64,000 nucleotides of DNA. Source: Lachnospiraceae bacterium (GTDB taxonomy: Bacteria; Bacillota; Clostridia; Lachnospirales; Lachnospiraceae). The stretch covers positions 16,028 to 80,027 of the forward strand of contig JAILKJ010000003.1 in NCBI GenBank assembly GCA_024693845.1, written 5' to 3'. The position numbers were made by a program, and so were the translations under genes. The first letter of the stretch is position 1, and the number at the start of each line of letters is the position of its first letter. Below the pieces are notes generated by a model. The model worked only from the letters and a program-made list of their open reading frames with translations. It was not told where the DNA came from and searched no databases. Shown one piece after another: positions 25,152-34,810 of the stretch.

Positions 25152-26072
25152 ATGATAAGCCACGGCGAAAAACAGCTAATCGGCAGGATGCAGCAGGCCT
25201 GGTCGGATATGAAAAGGCCGGATGAGCTGTATCGTGGTTTCCGCAGGATCAGACATGATTTTGCCAACTATATACAAAGCAGCAGTTTCGAATCGGAGGA
25301 TGAAGGTTTTATCCTCCGACTTCGTGTGTTAAAAAAGAATACACTGGACCTTACCAACGAACTGCTGGAGGAAGTAAACGAATATATCGCAACGGAGCCT
25401 TTGAAGACCTATGACTATCTTACAGAAGAGCTTCCCGAGATGGGAGCAAGGGATGTAAGAGGGCAGGTCCTTCGAAGGCTCTGGCTGTCTATGCGGGAGT
25501 ATTTTGCCGTTCAGCTCACAGAGCTTTCCCGGGTAAAAGAGATCCTTGAGCATCTACAGGACAGGCTGGAGAGAAGCCTCCCCCCCGACGAGGAAGAAAG
25601 CAGGATCCATCTGGAGGAGTGCGACAGCATCACCTGTCATATGACGGCAGATGATCCGTTGCTGGCGGCCTATGTATACACCCTGAACCGCCGTTGTTCT
25701 GAGGCGGGAGGCATGTTCCGGTTCCAGATGGGCATCCCCGTCTGCTTCCAGCAGGATGTGGCGGATCTGTATTACATTTTGGGCAGGATCAGTGAAGTGA
25801 TCGAAGTATTTTTGCAGGAGCTTGCTTTGCAGGAAGAAGTAAAGGGCCGGGGAGGCGAAGATGCGCAGCAGAGCAGCCCTGTCCTTATCAGGCTGAGACT
25901 GGCCGGGAATATGGGCCTTTGGCATCTTTTCCTGGAAATGGGTCCGGCCAGAGAGGGGGATCCTGCATATCTTGCCAGGGATAAGGCACTGAAAAAGATC
26001 CTTCGAAGAATGGACGCTTCTTTCCGGCAGATGCGGGAAGAGGATAAGATCAGGATCGATATTACAGGATAA
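25152..26072 (+). CDS. Degenerate cytoplasmic AgrC-like kinase (probable pseudokinase)
   Basis: The protein has 306 residues with no membrane segment. RRIRHDFANYIQ near residue 33 matches the His-containing dimerisation box of AgrC-type kinases (RHDxxN). The second half has the order expected of a GHKL ATPase domain, with LNRRCSEAGGMFRF followed by DLYYILGRISEVIEVF. The N box that should read NLLDNAIEA has lost its Asn, and no GDGxGL box is visible. ATP binding is therefore doubtful. It may accept phosphate from, or dock to, the LytTR regulator encoded just upstream, as Spo0B-like proteins do. The assignment rests on motif order only. Confidence 0.5.
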   Translation: MISHGEKQLIGRMQQAWSDMKRPDELYRGFRRIRHDFANYIQSSSFESEDEGFILRLRVLKKNTLDLTNELLEEVNEYIATEPLKTYDYLTEELPEMGARDVRGQVLRRLWLSMREYFAVQLTELSRVKEILEHLQDRLERSLPPDEEESRIHLEECDSITCHMTADDPLLAAYVYTLNRRCSEAGGMFRFQMGIPVCFQQDVADLYYILGRISEVIEVFLQELALQEEVKGRGGEDAQQSSPVLIRLRLAGNMGLWHLFLEMGPAREGDPAYLARDKALKKILRRMDASFRQMREEDKIRIDITG

Positions 26073-26103
26073 TGCAACCTTTTGTGAAAAATCGCGGTAT
26101 TAT
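26072..26103 (+). promoter_or_regulatory. Shared non-canonical promoter element, giant gene A
   Basis: ATGCAACC (26072-26079), 18 bases, TATTAT (26098-26103). The element overlaps the stop codon of the preceding gene. The same motif and spacing precede genes B, C and D. Confidence 0.65.
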
Positions 26104-26202
26104 GGTTAAAGCGGCAGGAGCCCGGGAAAGAAGTGGAGATAAGGTTGAGCAGACAAGGAAGCAAAATGAGCAGCACAAGAAGCAGGCTATGGGGAGGTTC
26201 TC

Positions 26203-29139
26203 ATGAAAGATTATAACGATAACGAAATAAAAGATGTAAGCATCCTCTTACCCGAGGATGGGTATGAGGAAGATGATCGCGGCGGTGAAAACGAAAAGGA
26301 AGCCGAAGATTATTCCCAGATGTCCGACGACGAATTTTTTAAGAGCATGTGGGGCTTTTTGAAGGACGTTAATGATGTGCACGGATCCTTCGGCAAGAAT
26401 CCTTCTGAAAAGGAGCAGATCATCGAGGTGCCGGACGATGGGGACGGGCTTTATGATGGCGAAAATGAGGCCCCTGAAGAGGATCTGATCATCAAGCAGG
26501 ATCAGAAGGACCGGGATGAGGAAAAGGAAGCCGAGAAGAAGAAAACAAAGCATATCAAGACCAACTCCCTGGCTTATTATATCGCCATGGAGAATGAGTA
26601 TAAGTATGCCAAGAAGATAGATCCCAATGCGGAAATGCCTGAGGAACTGAAGGGCTTTCGTGAGACCATGAAGGCTCCTCTTATGAATAATACAGGCGAA
26701 AAGACAGGGGTTAAGATCGTTTCCGATCCCCGAAGGGATCAGGTGATAAAGGAAGCACAGGAGGCTGAAAAAAGAAAAGATGCGGCAAGTAAGGAGTTGG
26801 AGGCTGCAAAGGCTAAGCACAGCAAGTACCGGATCCGGGATCTTTCCCGTTTGGAGCTGAAGAGAAATCAGGATCAGATCGCTGCTCTGGTGGAGCTTTT
26901 GGACAGCAAGGATCACTGGTGGAGAGGCAGTTCCCCAAATTTCCGGGCTCTGATGAAGGAGCTTAAGACCCTCAAGGAGCTTTCTGCCGATCTGGCGGCT
27001 CAGCGCGCAGATCATACCGAGATCACGGATCCCGCAAAGCAGAAGGAAAAGGAGAAACAGATGAAGGCGGCAATGGGCCGTTACCAGCGCCAGATCGATC
27101 TGGTGGGACACGCTGCGGAAACCTATCTGATAAATAAGGTAGGGAAGATCAATTCCGATTATGCCCAGGCCCGGTTCGATACCATTACCGATATCAGGAA
27201 TATCATGCTGGTAAACAGGGATTCCCTGAAAAATGCCTATCTGGAGAATGATGCTGTCAATACGGAGCGCAGGATCAAGAACCGCAAACAGATGGAAAAG
27301 AGCAATGCCCAGCGTCAGAAGATCTATGACTGGCAGCAGAATATATATCACAAGTGCTCCTATTCAACCGACCTGTGCGGAGTCCGCAGCTCTTATATGG
27401 GTGATAACTTCACACAGGACTCTCTGGTTAAACTGGGCGGCAAGTTTTCCGTTGCCAGAGGTGCCGGTTTTTCTCTTTCCATGATGATCCTGATGGGTGA
27501 AAAGGATGAGAAGGGAAATAGGAAATATTCTATCGATGATGTGTTGGATCCCACAAAACTGTTGGCCGAAAAACAGAAGATCTTCAAAGAAGTGATCGGT
27601 CATATGAAAAAGGGAGACGAAGACAATGAATGGTTGGCCGAAAAGTTTTATGAAGCCCATAAGACAGGTGAAGCGGCCATTGATGAGCTGATGAAGAAGG
27701 TGGATTTTAAAGATCCTGATTATATGATGTCGGAAGCCTTCACAAAGGCCGGTGTGATCGGTCATTCCATGATGGATGTATGGCAGGAACTGGCCAGGAT
27801 CCCGGAGGAGTCCCTGAAGGTATTAAAGGAGAAAGAGCCGAACCTACGGGGCATCAACAATATCAATGATTACGGAGAACTGCTGGGAGCCAGAAGAGGC
27901 TATATCGATGTGATGAATGAAATGCAGTCCAAGCTGGCATCCCATCTGAAAAAACAGGAAGGCAATGGCGGTGTTGGCGTAGATGAACAGATGGCGTTGA
28001 CATCTGCTTATTCCCTCAATATTCTGAAGGGTCATTTAACGTCCATCGCAGAGAAAAACAAGGACAAGCCCTTTAATCATTGGTTTAAAGTGCAGGATGC
28101 CGTTTTCGGCAAGGAGCTGGAGAAGGATGCGGCGGATTATTTTTCCGCCCTGCCGATCCCCGGCGGGACATTCTTCGATTACAATCTTTCCTCATTCCTG
28201 GACGGAAGTGCTTTTAAAGACCTTCATCATAAGAGGAAGGAAGACGGCGAGATTTCCGGTTCTCTGCAGGGCGATTTTAATATAAATGCCATGGCAGATG
28301 ATCACTCAGTGATCACTTTGACGGATGCGGAGCTCTATCGCCGGATCGACAATAAGCTGGAGCATTATGATGAGCTGAAGAAGACCAGCAACAAACAGCT
28401 GCAGGAGTACATAAACGGTGCCATGAAGGCTACAGGTTTTTTGGCAAAGCATATCGTAAGTCCCGAAAAGATGAATGAGGATGAGAAGAAGCAGGCTGCA
28501 GAGAGCATGGAGGCGATCTTTAAGTGTCAGGTAGCGATCGAGCTGCAAGGTGCCGGAGCCACCGGAGATCTGCTGAAGAAAGAAGTTGACGATATTACGG
28601 TCAAGCTTCCGGAATACCAGCGCTACATGAAGAACATCGGCAAAACTTCCATGGCAGCTCTGATTTACGGTAATCTGGCCAATGAAGTTTCATCCAGCAA
28701 AGAGACGGATCTTTCCAAAGGCAGGATCGCCCGGGCCAGACTGGCGGACGGAAAGCAAAAGAGCGATCACAATTTTGCCGTTTTCTATGCCACAGCTTTT
28801 GCCTGTGCCGTATATGAGGCCAATAACGGAGTATTGCCCATCAATCCCTATAAGCCTTTTGATAAAAGATTTAAAATGGGAGAGTATATCGACCATGTTT
28901 ACGATTCCTTCTTCGGCTCGCCGGCAGGAAAGGCAAAGCTTGAAGAACTGAAGGCGAACCCGCATCAGATCCCCATGATCATGGACAATAAGGATAAACT
29001 GCGGGAAATGGTCAAGAGTCAGGACGAAAAGCTTCTTGCCCAGCGTGCGGAACAGCGCAAACTGGATGAGGAAAAGTTCCGTAAGCAGCGGGAGGAGAGT
29101 AAAAAGAATCAGGCGGCGTTGAAGAAGACCAAAGTCTGA
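26203..29139 (+). CDS. Giant coiled-coil protein A, unknown function
   Basis: The protein has 978 residues. It has no signal peptide, no membrane segment and no Walker or other catalytic motif. The N-terminal 120 residues are strongly acidic, a Lys/Glu coiled-coil part follows (about 190-300), and the rest is predicted helical. A module HAAETYLINK followed by an R-rich helix near 302 matches the Y...K...R motif seen in the other five proteins of the cluster. A segment DHWWRGSSPNFRALMKEL near 235 stands out as Trp-rich. The tail is basic (KKNQAALKKTKV). The SD GGGGAGG fits ATG 26203. It has its own ATGCAACC-type promoter and lies 130 bases after the degenerate kinase gene. I recognise no family. 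Confidence 0.85.
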   Translation: MKDYNDNEIKDVSILLPEDGYEEDDRGGENEKEAEDYSQMSDDEFFKSMWGFLKDVNDVHGSFGKNPSEKEQIIEVPDDGDGLYDGENEAPEEDLIIKQDQKDRDEEKEAEKKKTKHIKTNSLAYYIAMENEYKYAKKIDPNAEMPEELKGFRETMKAPLMNNTGEKTGVKIVSDPRRDQVIKEAQEAEKRKDAASKELEAAKAKHSKYRIRDLSRLELKRNQDQIAALVELLDSKDHWWRGSSPNFRALMKELKTLKELSADLAAQRADHTEITDPAKQKEKEKQMKAAMGRYQRQIDLVGHAAETYLINKVGKINSDYAQARFDTITDIRNIMLVNRDSLKNAYLENDAVNTERRIKNRKQMEKSNAQRQKIYDWQQNIYHKCSYSTDLCGVRSSYMGDNFTQDSLVKLGGKFSVARGAGFSLSMMILMGEKDEKGNRKYSIDDVLDPTKLLAEKQKIFKEVIGHMKKGDEDNEWLAEKFYEAHKTGEAAIDELMKKVDFKDPDYMMSEAFTKAGVIGHSMMDVWQELARIPEESLKVLKEKEPNLRGINNINDYGELLGARRGYIDVMNEMQSKLASHLKKQEGNGGVGVDEQMALTSAYSLNILKGHLTSIAEKNKDKPFNHWFKVQDAVFGKELEKDAADYFSALPIPGGTFFDYNLSSFLDGSAFKDLHHKRKEDGEISGSLQGDFNINAMADDHSVITLTDAELYRRIDNKLEHYDELKKTSNKQLQEYINGAMKATGFLAKHIVSPEKMNEDEKKQAAESMEAIFKCQVAIELQGAGATGDLLKKEVDDITVKLPEYQRYMKNIGKTSMAALIYGNLANEVSSSKETDLSKGRIARARLADGKQKSDHNFAVFYATAFACAVYEANNGVLPINPYKPFDKRFKMGEYIDHVYDSFFGSPAGKAKLEELKANPHQIPMIMDNKDKLREMVKSQDEKLLAQRAEQRKLDEEKFRKQREESKKNQAALKKTKV

Positions 29140-29201
29140 TATTGCAGCAGAAAGAAAAGGCAAAGCCGAAGGCGGCGGGAATGTGAATGAAATCACATTT
29201 T

Positions 29202-29233
29202 ATGCAACCGATATGGTATAATCAGTGTATTTA
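29202..29233 (+). promoter_or_regulatory. Shared non-canonical promoter element, giant gene B
   Basis: ATGCAACC (29202-29209), 18 bases, TATTTA (29228-29233), preceded by GTG. A TATAAT (29217-29222) lies inside the spacer but has no matching -35 box. A short inverted repeat AATGTGA/TCACATT (29180-29199) sits directly upstream. Confidence 0.65.
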
Positions 29234-29254
29234 GGATAACAGGAGGATCTTAAC

Positions 29255-31219
29255 ATGCCGAGACGAAATAAGAAAAAATACGACCTGAAAGCAGAGGATG
29301 TCATCGCCCAGAACAGAGCGCGGGAAGAGCAGGAACTGCAGCAGCGCGAGCAGGAAGCACAGCAAATGGAGGAAGAGCTTCTTACCGAGAACAAGCAGGA
29401 TATTTATGATTATGCCTCAAGGGACGAGAAGATCGATTATCTCAAACAGCTGATGTGGTCCAAGGTGCTTCCGAGCGTGGGCGAGAACGGCGAGCGGTTT
29501 AAGGAAGAGCTGGAAAAGCCCGAAACCAGAGAGACCCTTGGTCTTGTTGCTGATAGGGTAAAGAATATCCGGGTAGCAGCCGAGCTGATGGAAAGCAAGG
29601 ATCTGCAAAGGACCATATTCGGCGGACTTGTGCCCGGTAAAAAAGGCTGGGATAAGGCCAAAGAAGATTTTATTCAGAATAAGCTGAACGGCATTGAAAA
29701 TTATGGCACGGAATCCGCCTATCGAAAGGTGCTGGCGGAAAGAGAAGCCAAAGAGCGCTTGTGGCGGCAGAAACTGGATGAATTTGCGTTCACTCAGGAG
29801 GACTATGAGAATGCTACGCCCAAGGAAAGAGCCGCGAAAGCAACGGAGTATATCAAGCTGTATTATTCGAAAGATGCAGCAGATCCCAAGGCAATGGATG
29901 AAAAGCTCAAGGATCCCGTGGCTCAGGAAGTGATCCTGAAGACGGTAACGGACTGCAAGCTTTGGCACACTGTGGTAGACATGACCGGTCACGGTTCCTT
30001 TGTGGATGCCACACTCGGTTCATCCTATAATGCAAATTTTGACGACGCACAGAGAGAGCAGTCCAAGGAAGATTTTTTGGAATACAACCTGAAAGCTGCC
30101 GTTCAGTATGATGAAAAGGCCGGACTCGAGGCACGGGCAAAGGAGAAAGCCGACAAGCAGAAGGAAGAAGAGCAGAAGCGAGTTGAAGATGCGGACAGCA
30201 GAAAACGGGAACACGCTGCCATCGATGTGGAATTCTATGATGATCACGGTCGGAATTTTGAAAAATGGCAAAAGTGGATCGAGGGTGTTGATTTCAATAT
30301 GGCAGGCACCGGTTCCCGGACCTTTAAGCAGATGAAGGAAGCCATCGTGGATCTGAATAAGTTTCATAAGGAGATGCGTTTCAATTTCAGGGAGGGGTAT
30401 GATCTGCAGCAGCAGGAAGCGCTTATGGACAAGCAAAAAGCTGCTATGAAAGCCGTAGAAAAGTATTTGGCCTATAAGCAGAAACAGATGGATAACGAGC
30501 CGGAACGAAGAAATAATCCCAAGAAGCAGAAACGGGAACAGCCCCGTATTGCCACCTCCATCAGGATCCTGAAGGAGATGGAAGATACCTTCGCGGTAGA
30601 GCAGGATGTTACCTTCAGAAAAGAAAGACATTTGCGGGATGAGCTGTATGACAAGATCATGGAAGAGGACAAGATCCTGAAAAACCATAATACACCGCAG
30701 AAGGAATACCTGGCCTCCGTTGCCAGAACGGTGGATATGATCAATAATTTCGACGCTAAAAGATGGTATAAGAGTAACGAGCATGCATCGGATTTTCTGG
30801 AGATCCATGATAAAGAGGTGCATAAGGATTACAATCCCGATGTGATGAGGGAACTGCTTGGTGCCAGAACGGCATCGGGGATGAAGGTATATAACGAGGC
30901 CTACAACATGACGATGAACGATCCGGATAAAAGACTGCATGTGAATGATCTGATTAATATGTCGCATGAGATGAGAGGCTTTGAGTTTCATCATCCGTTT
31001 CCCAATGTTAAACAGGCCATGGCTCTAGAACATGAAAAGGATGACTATATCAGAAATCTCTTGTCGGCAGATTCCAAAAATCAGCTCAATCGTCATGATC
31101 TTTTCAAAAATGAAGACAGCCAGATCATGGAACGAATGAATGCACAGGCAGAAAGACAGCAACAGCAAAACAGAAGCCACAACAGAAGCCAAAACAGAAG
31201 CCACAACAGAATGATGTAA
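29255..31219 (+). CDS. Giant coiled-coil protein B, unknown function
   Basis: The protein has 654 residues, soluble and highly charged. It begins MPRRNKKKYD, like the MPR/MPK starts of proteins C and D. A Gln/Glu coiled coil covers about 20-60 and a Lys/Glu one about 285-325. Near residue 395 is the block AVEKYLAYKQKQ...KQKREQPRI, closely matched by protein F (GYLDHKL...RKQKHEQPRI). The C-terminus is a short repeat NRSHNRSQNRSH encoded by 12-bp units. The SD is AGGAGG. It has its own ATGCAACC-type promoter and a possible downstream hairpin. No known domain is recognised. Confidence 0.85.
   Translation: MPRRNKKKYDLKAEDVIAQNRAREEQELQQREQEAQQMEEELLTENKQDIYDYASRDEKIDYLKQLMWSKVLPSVGENGERFKEELEKPETRETLGLVADRVKNIRVAAELMESKDLQRTIFGGLVPGKKGWDKAKEDFIQNKLNGIENYGTESAYRKVLAEREAKERLWRQKLDEFAFTQEDYENATPKERAAKATEYIKLYYSKDAADPKAMDEKLKDPVAQEVILKTVTDCKLWHTVVDMTGHGSFVDATLGSSYNANFDDAQREQSKEDFLEYNLKAAVQYDEKAGLEARAKEKADKQKEEEQKRVEDADSRKREHAAIDVEFYDDHGRNFEKWQKWIEGVDFNMAGTGSRTFKQMKEAIVDLNKFHKEMRFNFREGYDLQQQEALMDKQKAAMKAVEKYLAYKQKQMDNEPERRNNPKKQKREQPRIATSIRILKEMEDTFAVEQDVTFRKERHLRDELYDKIMEEDKILKNHNTPQKEYLASVARTVDMINNFDAKRWYKSNEHASDFLEIHDKEVHKDYNPDVMRELLGARTASGMKVYNEAYNMTMNDPDKRLHVNDLINMSHEMRGFEFHHPFPNVKQAMALEHEKDDYIRNLLSADSKNQLNRHDLFKNEDSQIMERMNAQAERQQQQNRSHNRSQNRSHNRMM
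31169..31213 (+). repeat. Short 12-bp coding repeats at the 3' end of gene B
   Basis: AACAGAAGCCAC-like units encode NRSH, NRSQ, NRSH and a partial NR. Copy number could change in frame. Confidence 0.75.
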
Positions 31220-31225
31220 AGCAGT

Positions 31226-31267
31226 ACAGAACCGTTTGGGTGACAGTCATCATCGAGACGGTTCTGT
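31226..31267 (+). terminator. Hairpin after gene B, possible terminator
   Basis: ACAGAACCGT (31226-31235) pairs perfectly with ACGGTTCTGT (31258-31267) around a 22-base loop. Only a weak T-rich tail follows, so termination is uncertain. Confidence 0.45.
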
Positions 31268-31299
31268 TGCTCGTTATATTGTCCGCAGATTTGCGAGGA

Positions 31300-31331
31300 A
31301 TGCAACCGAATGCGGATCAGCCGTGTATTCT
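31300..31331 (+). promoter_or_regulatory. Shared non-canonical promoter element, giant gene C
   Basis: ATGCAACC (31300-31307), 18 bases, TATTCT (31326-31331), again with GA after the first box and GTG before the second. Confidence 0.65.
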
Positions 31332-31395
31332 GAACAGATACGAAAAAAACACAGACAGTATTGGTTCAGAGTAAAGACACAGGAGGAACGAACAT

Positions 31396-34300
31396 ATGCC
31401 GAAAATGACCAAGGAGACCCTCAGAGCTTTAAAACAATTTGCCGACCAGGTGATCGCAGCGGGAAATATCAATACCCCCGAAATGCGACGCTATTTCATT
31501 GAGGCCGCAAGGAACACTTCTTACAGTGAAGATGCCAGAAATGATGCGAATGAGATCTATAATATCATTACCAACGACCATTTTCAGGCTTTTGATAAAC
31601 TGAGTGCGCTTTCCGCCAAGATGCAGACCATGATCGATGATCCGAATTATCCAGACAATTCTCCGACTGCCGAGGACGACACGAGGGCAGTAACGGATAC
31701 CTTCCGGGATTATTATGACAATTATCGCATGCTGGATACCCATATCATGAATTTTAACGCGGATACGGGTTATAAGCCGCTGAACAAGCTCAATTCTCCG
31801 CTGCAGTCTTTGATCGGTGTGATCCATTCCTATTCCCAGATCGATACGCAGTATGATCTGATAAATATTCAGATCGAGAACAGCTATACTCAGGCACAGA
31901 TCGATGCACTGAAAAAGGAAAACAAAAAGTTGGATGACATGACCGACTTTATCGTGTTTGAAGTGGCGGATGATGTGGATTTCCATAATGTGAACGATAT
32001 TATTGACAAGCATCATGCAGATGAAAGAACCCTGAATGCCACCAGGGCGGAGCTTGCCGACTTAAAATCCCCGGACAAAAGACTTGTCTACGAAACCCTT
32101 GAAAAAAGGCGCATTGAAGAAGCACAGCAGCACCAGAAAAATTATGTGGATGCTTATAAAAAGGTTTTGGACGAGGCGGATCATGAGGTTCAGAAAGCCC
32201 AGGAGCTGACGGACAGTGCCCGGCATGATTTTGATGAGTATAAAAATCTGGAGGCCAGAACCCTGCCTATGATCAGAAGGGCTGCAGAGGCCAAACAGGA
32301 ACATGAAAGAATGTCGAAAGAGCTGCAGGAAATGCGAAGAAATCGCGTGAAGCTCAATAATCTGATCGATCTGACCCATATCGATAAAGAGCCTCAAAGT
32401 GAGGCCGACAAACTGTATAAGGCCTATTATAAAGCAAAACGGAACAGTGAAAAATGGGAACAGGTGGGAAAGCTGTTTGAAGAGTTCTTCGAGAAGTACG
32501 GTAACTCCGATATGGCCATGGCAGTATGTGCAAGCCCGGAAAGCAACGTCGCCGTCACTTTCAAGAAGGTATACCAGAATAATCCCAACACGAAAGCACA
32601 GTCAGACGAGATCAACGGTTCGGAAAAACTGCTTGCCGATATCAAAAAGATCCTTCCGGATCCCGAGTTCTGGGAAAAGAATGTGGCCAAGGCAAAGAAT
32701 GAACAGGGCGTTTTGGACAGAAAGCTTTTGCGGGAAACGATCGAAAAGGAGACGACGCAGTTTGCGGAAAGCTCTTTTTATGATCTGGCAAAAGATCAGA
32801 ATTATATCAATCATTTCCGTCTGAAGCAGATCAATAAGCTGCTCCTTGAGGCGACTGATAAGGAGGATCCCCGTGCGATCGAAATGCTGCAGGAGGAACA
32901 GAAAAAGCTCTATGACGAAATGTTAAACAACGGTTCCGGTGCCGTGGATCTGAAGCATGTCGACGACATCCTGGTGCTTCAGAAGCTTGTCAAGGACTTC
33001 GATCAGCTGAAACTGGATTTTGAGAATGCGGCAAAAGACTATGCCGAGAAACAGCAGGGAGCTTTGACCGCGCTGAATGATCTTGAAAAGCTGAAAGCCG
33101 GACAACTGATCAAAAACAATCCCGGCTTTGCCCGGCTGCGTGAAGCTGTGGAAAAGGGTGAGCTTTCCAAGACAAGTTATGATACCGTTGTATCCCAGGC
33201 CTTCAAAGGCAATCAGATCCATAAGCATTATGAGGATATGACGCAGAAGGCGGAGGAGAACCTTCGCCAGAAGAAAGCCAGCCGAAAAGCGGTCAGTGAG
33301 CAGTATCGCAAGCTTAAGAGGGAAAATACCGAGATGAAGCTCGATGCTAAAGACTGCAGCTTTAATAACTATGTATATGATGTGGTCAAGAAGGCTGTTT
33401 CGGTACACAATCATGAGAAAGAACTGGAAAAGAACAGCGGCAGATATCAGCATATCCAGGATACCAAGCTGCAGTTCAAAACCGTAGAAGACAGCCGCCG
33501 CAATCTCTATGTTGCTTTCAAGGAAAAGGCGGCCAAAAAGCAGATTGCCAAGGGAATCTATGATAAAGTCAACGAATTGAAAAGAAGCTTTACCTTTGCC
33601 CGGAATAATCCGAATCCGGATCCCAAGGCCGGTAACTCCAACAAATACAACGCCATCTATACCGCACTGGAAAGCTTCGGGACCAAACAGGATATTGAAA
33701 AGCTCTCGCCCGATGAGCTGAGGGAAAAATTCCGCGTTTTGTCCAAAGCGGCATCGGATTATAAAACAGCCAAGTTAAACCAGAAGCTTCATTTCAAGAT
33801 CTTTGCTTCCAAGCAAAGAACCTTCCGTCTGGCCTATGCGGATGAGGTGACTACCTTCTGCAAGAACGAAACCGCACTGCTTGGCAACGGCTGGGATATC
33901 ACGCCGGAAAATGAGCGCTATATCAGTGACCAGGCAAAGCTTCTGCCGGAAGGCATGCGCTATATGATCGATAATCCCCGGGGACGCGATCACGTCAGGG
34001 ATGAAAGTGTAGATGTGCGTTTCCGTCGCTATACCGAAAAACAGGCGGATTATAATGCGGTACACTATAAGGTGAATCAGCTCAAGGATATGGAGGCGGA
34101 TATTAAAAGCCGTCTGAATTCCATAGACCTGCAAAGAAAAGGCCGCAAGGAGATCATCATGACAGATGAGGAGAATAAGCGGATCTATGAGCAGGAGACA
34201 TGGACAGTCCTGTATTATCTTCATACTCTGGATGAACTGCACAACTACAAAGCCGGTGAAACTTCGGAGGAGAGATGGACAAGGCTGACTAATATGTATG

Positions 34301-34689
34301 AAGAATACAATGAGGATGCCAATGTCGCTGCGTTCATGGCAAACCCGCCGGATCAGAAATACAAGGATGTGGCCAATTATATCAACACAACCTATTCAAA
34401 TCCCTCTGCCCTCATGCGGGAAAAGGTGGATACCGCTTCGATGCGCTCTTACCTGAAGGCTTACGGTAAGACTGCGGTGGAAAAGAACACCGAGAAGGAA
34501 CTGTATGACAGAGAAAGGCAGCGTTTAAAAGCCATAGAGGACGAAAAGAAAAGAATACAGGAAGCGGCTGAAAAAGCAAAAAAAGACGAGCCGAAGTACG
34601 ACAAGAAAGGGAATCGCATTCCCAAGCCTTCCGCTCCCCATAAGGATCTGACGGGGCCTACGGGCTTTCAGGGGCCGGGCAAAAAATAA
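31396..34689 (+). CDS. Giant coiled-coil protein C, unknown function
   Basis: The protein has 1097 residues, soluble, starting MPKMTKETLRALKQFADQV. Long Lys/Glu/Gln-rich coiled coils cover about 215-330 and 520-680. Near 750-825 is a block with SFGT, KAASDYKTAKL and RLAYADEV that aligns with protein D without large gaps; a second aligned region (KAKRNSEKWEQVGKLFEEF) lies near 345. The C-terminus ends in a Lys-rich segment and a short GPTGFQGPG sequence. C and D therefore look like tandem paralogues of similar length. AGGAGG precedes the ATG. No enzymatic motif, signal peptide or membrane segment was seen. Confidence 0.85.
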   Translation: MPKMTKETLRALKQFADQVIAAGNINTPEMRRYFIEAARNTSYSEDARNDANEIYNIITNDHFQAFDKLSALSAKMQTMIDDPNYPDNSPTAEDDTRAVTDTFRDYYDNYRMLDTHIMNFNADTGYKPLNKLNSPLQSLIGVIHSYSQIDTQYDLINIQIENSYTQAQIDALKKENKKLDDMTDFIVFEVADDVDFHNVNDIIDKHHADERTLNATRAELADLKSPDKRLVYETLEKRRIEEAQQHQKNYVDAYKKVLDEADHEVQKAQELTDSARHDFDEYKNLEARTLPMIRRAAEAKQEHERMSKELQEMRRNRVKLNNLIDLTHIDKEPQSEADKLYKAYYKAKRNSEKWEQVGKLFEEFFEKYGNSDMAMAVCASPESNVAVTFKKVYQNNPNTKAQSDEINGSEKLLADIKKILPDPEFWEKNVAKAKNEQGVLDRKLLRETIEKETTQFAESSFYDLAKDQNYINHFRLKQINKLLLEATDKEDPRAIEMLQEEQKKLYDEMLNNGSGAVDLKHVDDILVLQKLVKDFDQLKLDFENAAKDYAEKQQGALTALNDLEKLKAGQLIKNNPGFARLREAVEKGELSKTSYDTVVSQAFKGNQIHKHYEDMTQKAEENLRQKKASRKAVSEQYRKLKRENTEMKLDAKDCSFNNYVYDVVKKAVSVHNHEKELEKNSGRYQHIQDTKLQFKTVEDSRRNLYVAFKEKAAKKQIAKGIYDKVNELKRSFTFARNNPNPDPKAGNSNKYNAIYTALESFGTKQDIEKLSPDELREKFRVLSKAASDYKTAKLNQKLHFKIFASKQRTFRLAYADEVTTFCKNETALLGNGWDITPENERYISDQAKLLPEGMRYMIDNPRGRDHVRDESVDVRFRRYTEKQADYNAVHYKVNQLKDMEADIKSRLNSIDLQRKGRKEIIMTDEENKRIYEQETWTVLYYLHTLDELHNYKAGETSEERWTRLTNMYEEYNEDANVAAFMANPPDQKYKDVANYINTTYSNPSALMREKVDTASMRSYLKAYGKTAVEKNTEKELYDRERQRLKAIEDEKKRIQEAAEKAKKDEPKYDKKGNRIPKPSAPHKDLTGPTGFQGPGKK

Positions 34690-34695
34690 AATCCT

Positions 34696-34727
34696 ATGCA
34701 ACCGAATCCGTTTCGCTTGTGTATTAT
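34696..34727 (+). promoter_or_regulatory. Shared non-canonical promoter element, giant gene D
   Basis: ATGCAACC (34696-34703), 18 bases, TATTAT (34722-34727). The -10 part lies in a palindrome GTGTATTATACAC (34720-34732). Confidence 0.65.
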
Positions 34728-34810
34728 ACACAGAAAGAATCGAAACACTGCTGGATTTATAACATAACATCGACGGATCCGAAGGATCTTCGAAAAAAGG
34801 AGGGACACTC

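Noticed and set aside
29217-29222. TATAAT inside the gene B promoter as a sigma-A -10 box
   Set aside because: No -35 element lies 16-18 bases upstream, while the ATGCAACC-18-TATTNT spacing agrees with three other genes. It cannot be fully excluded.
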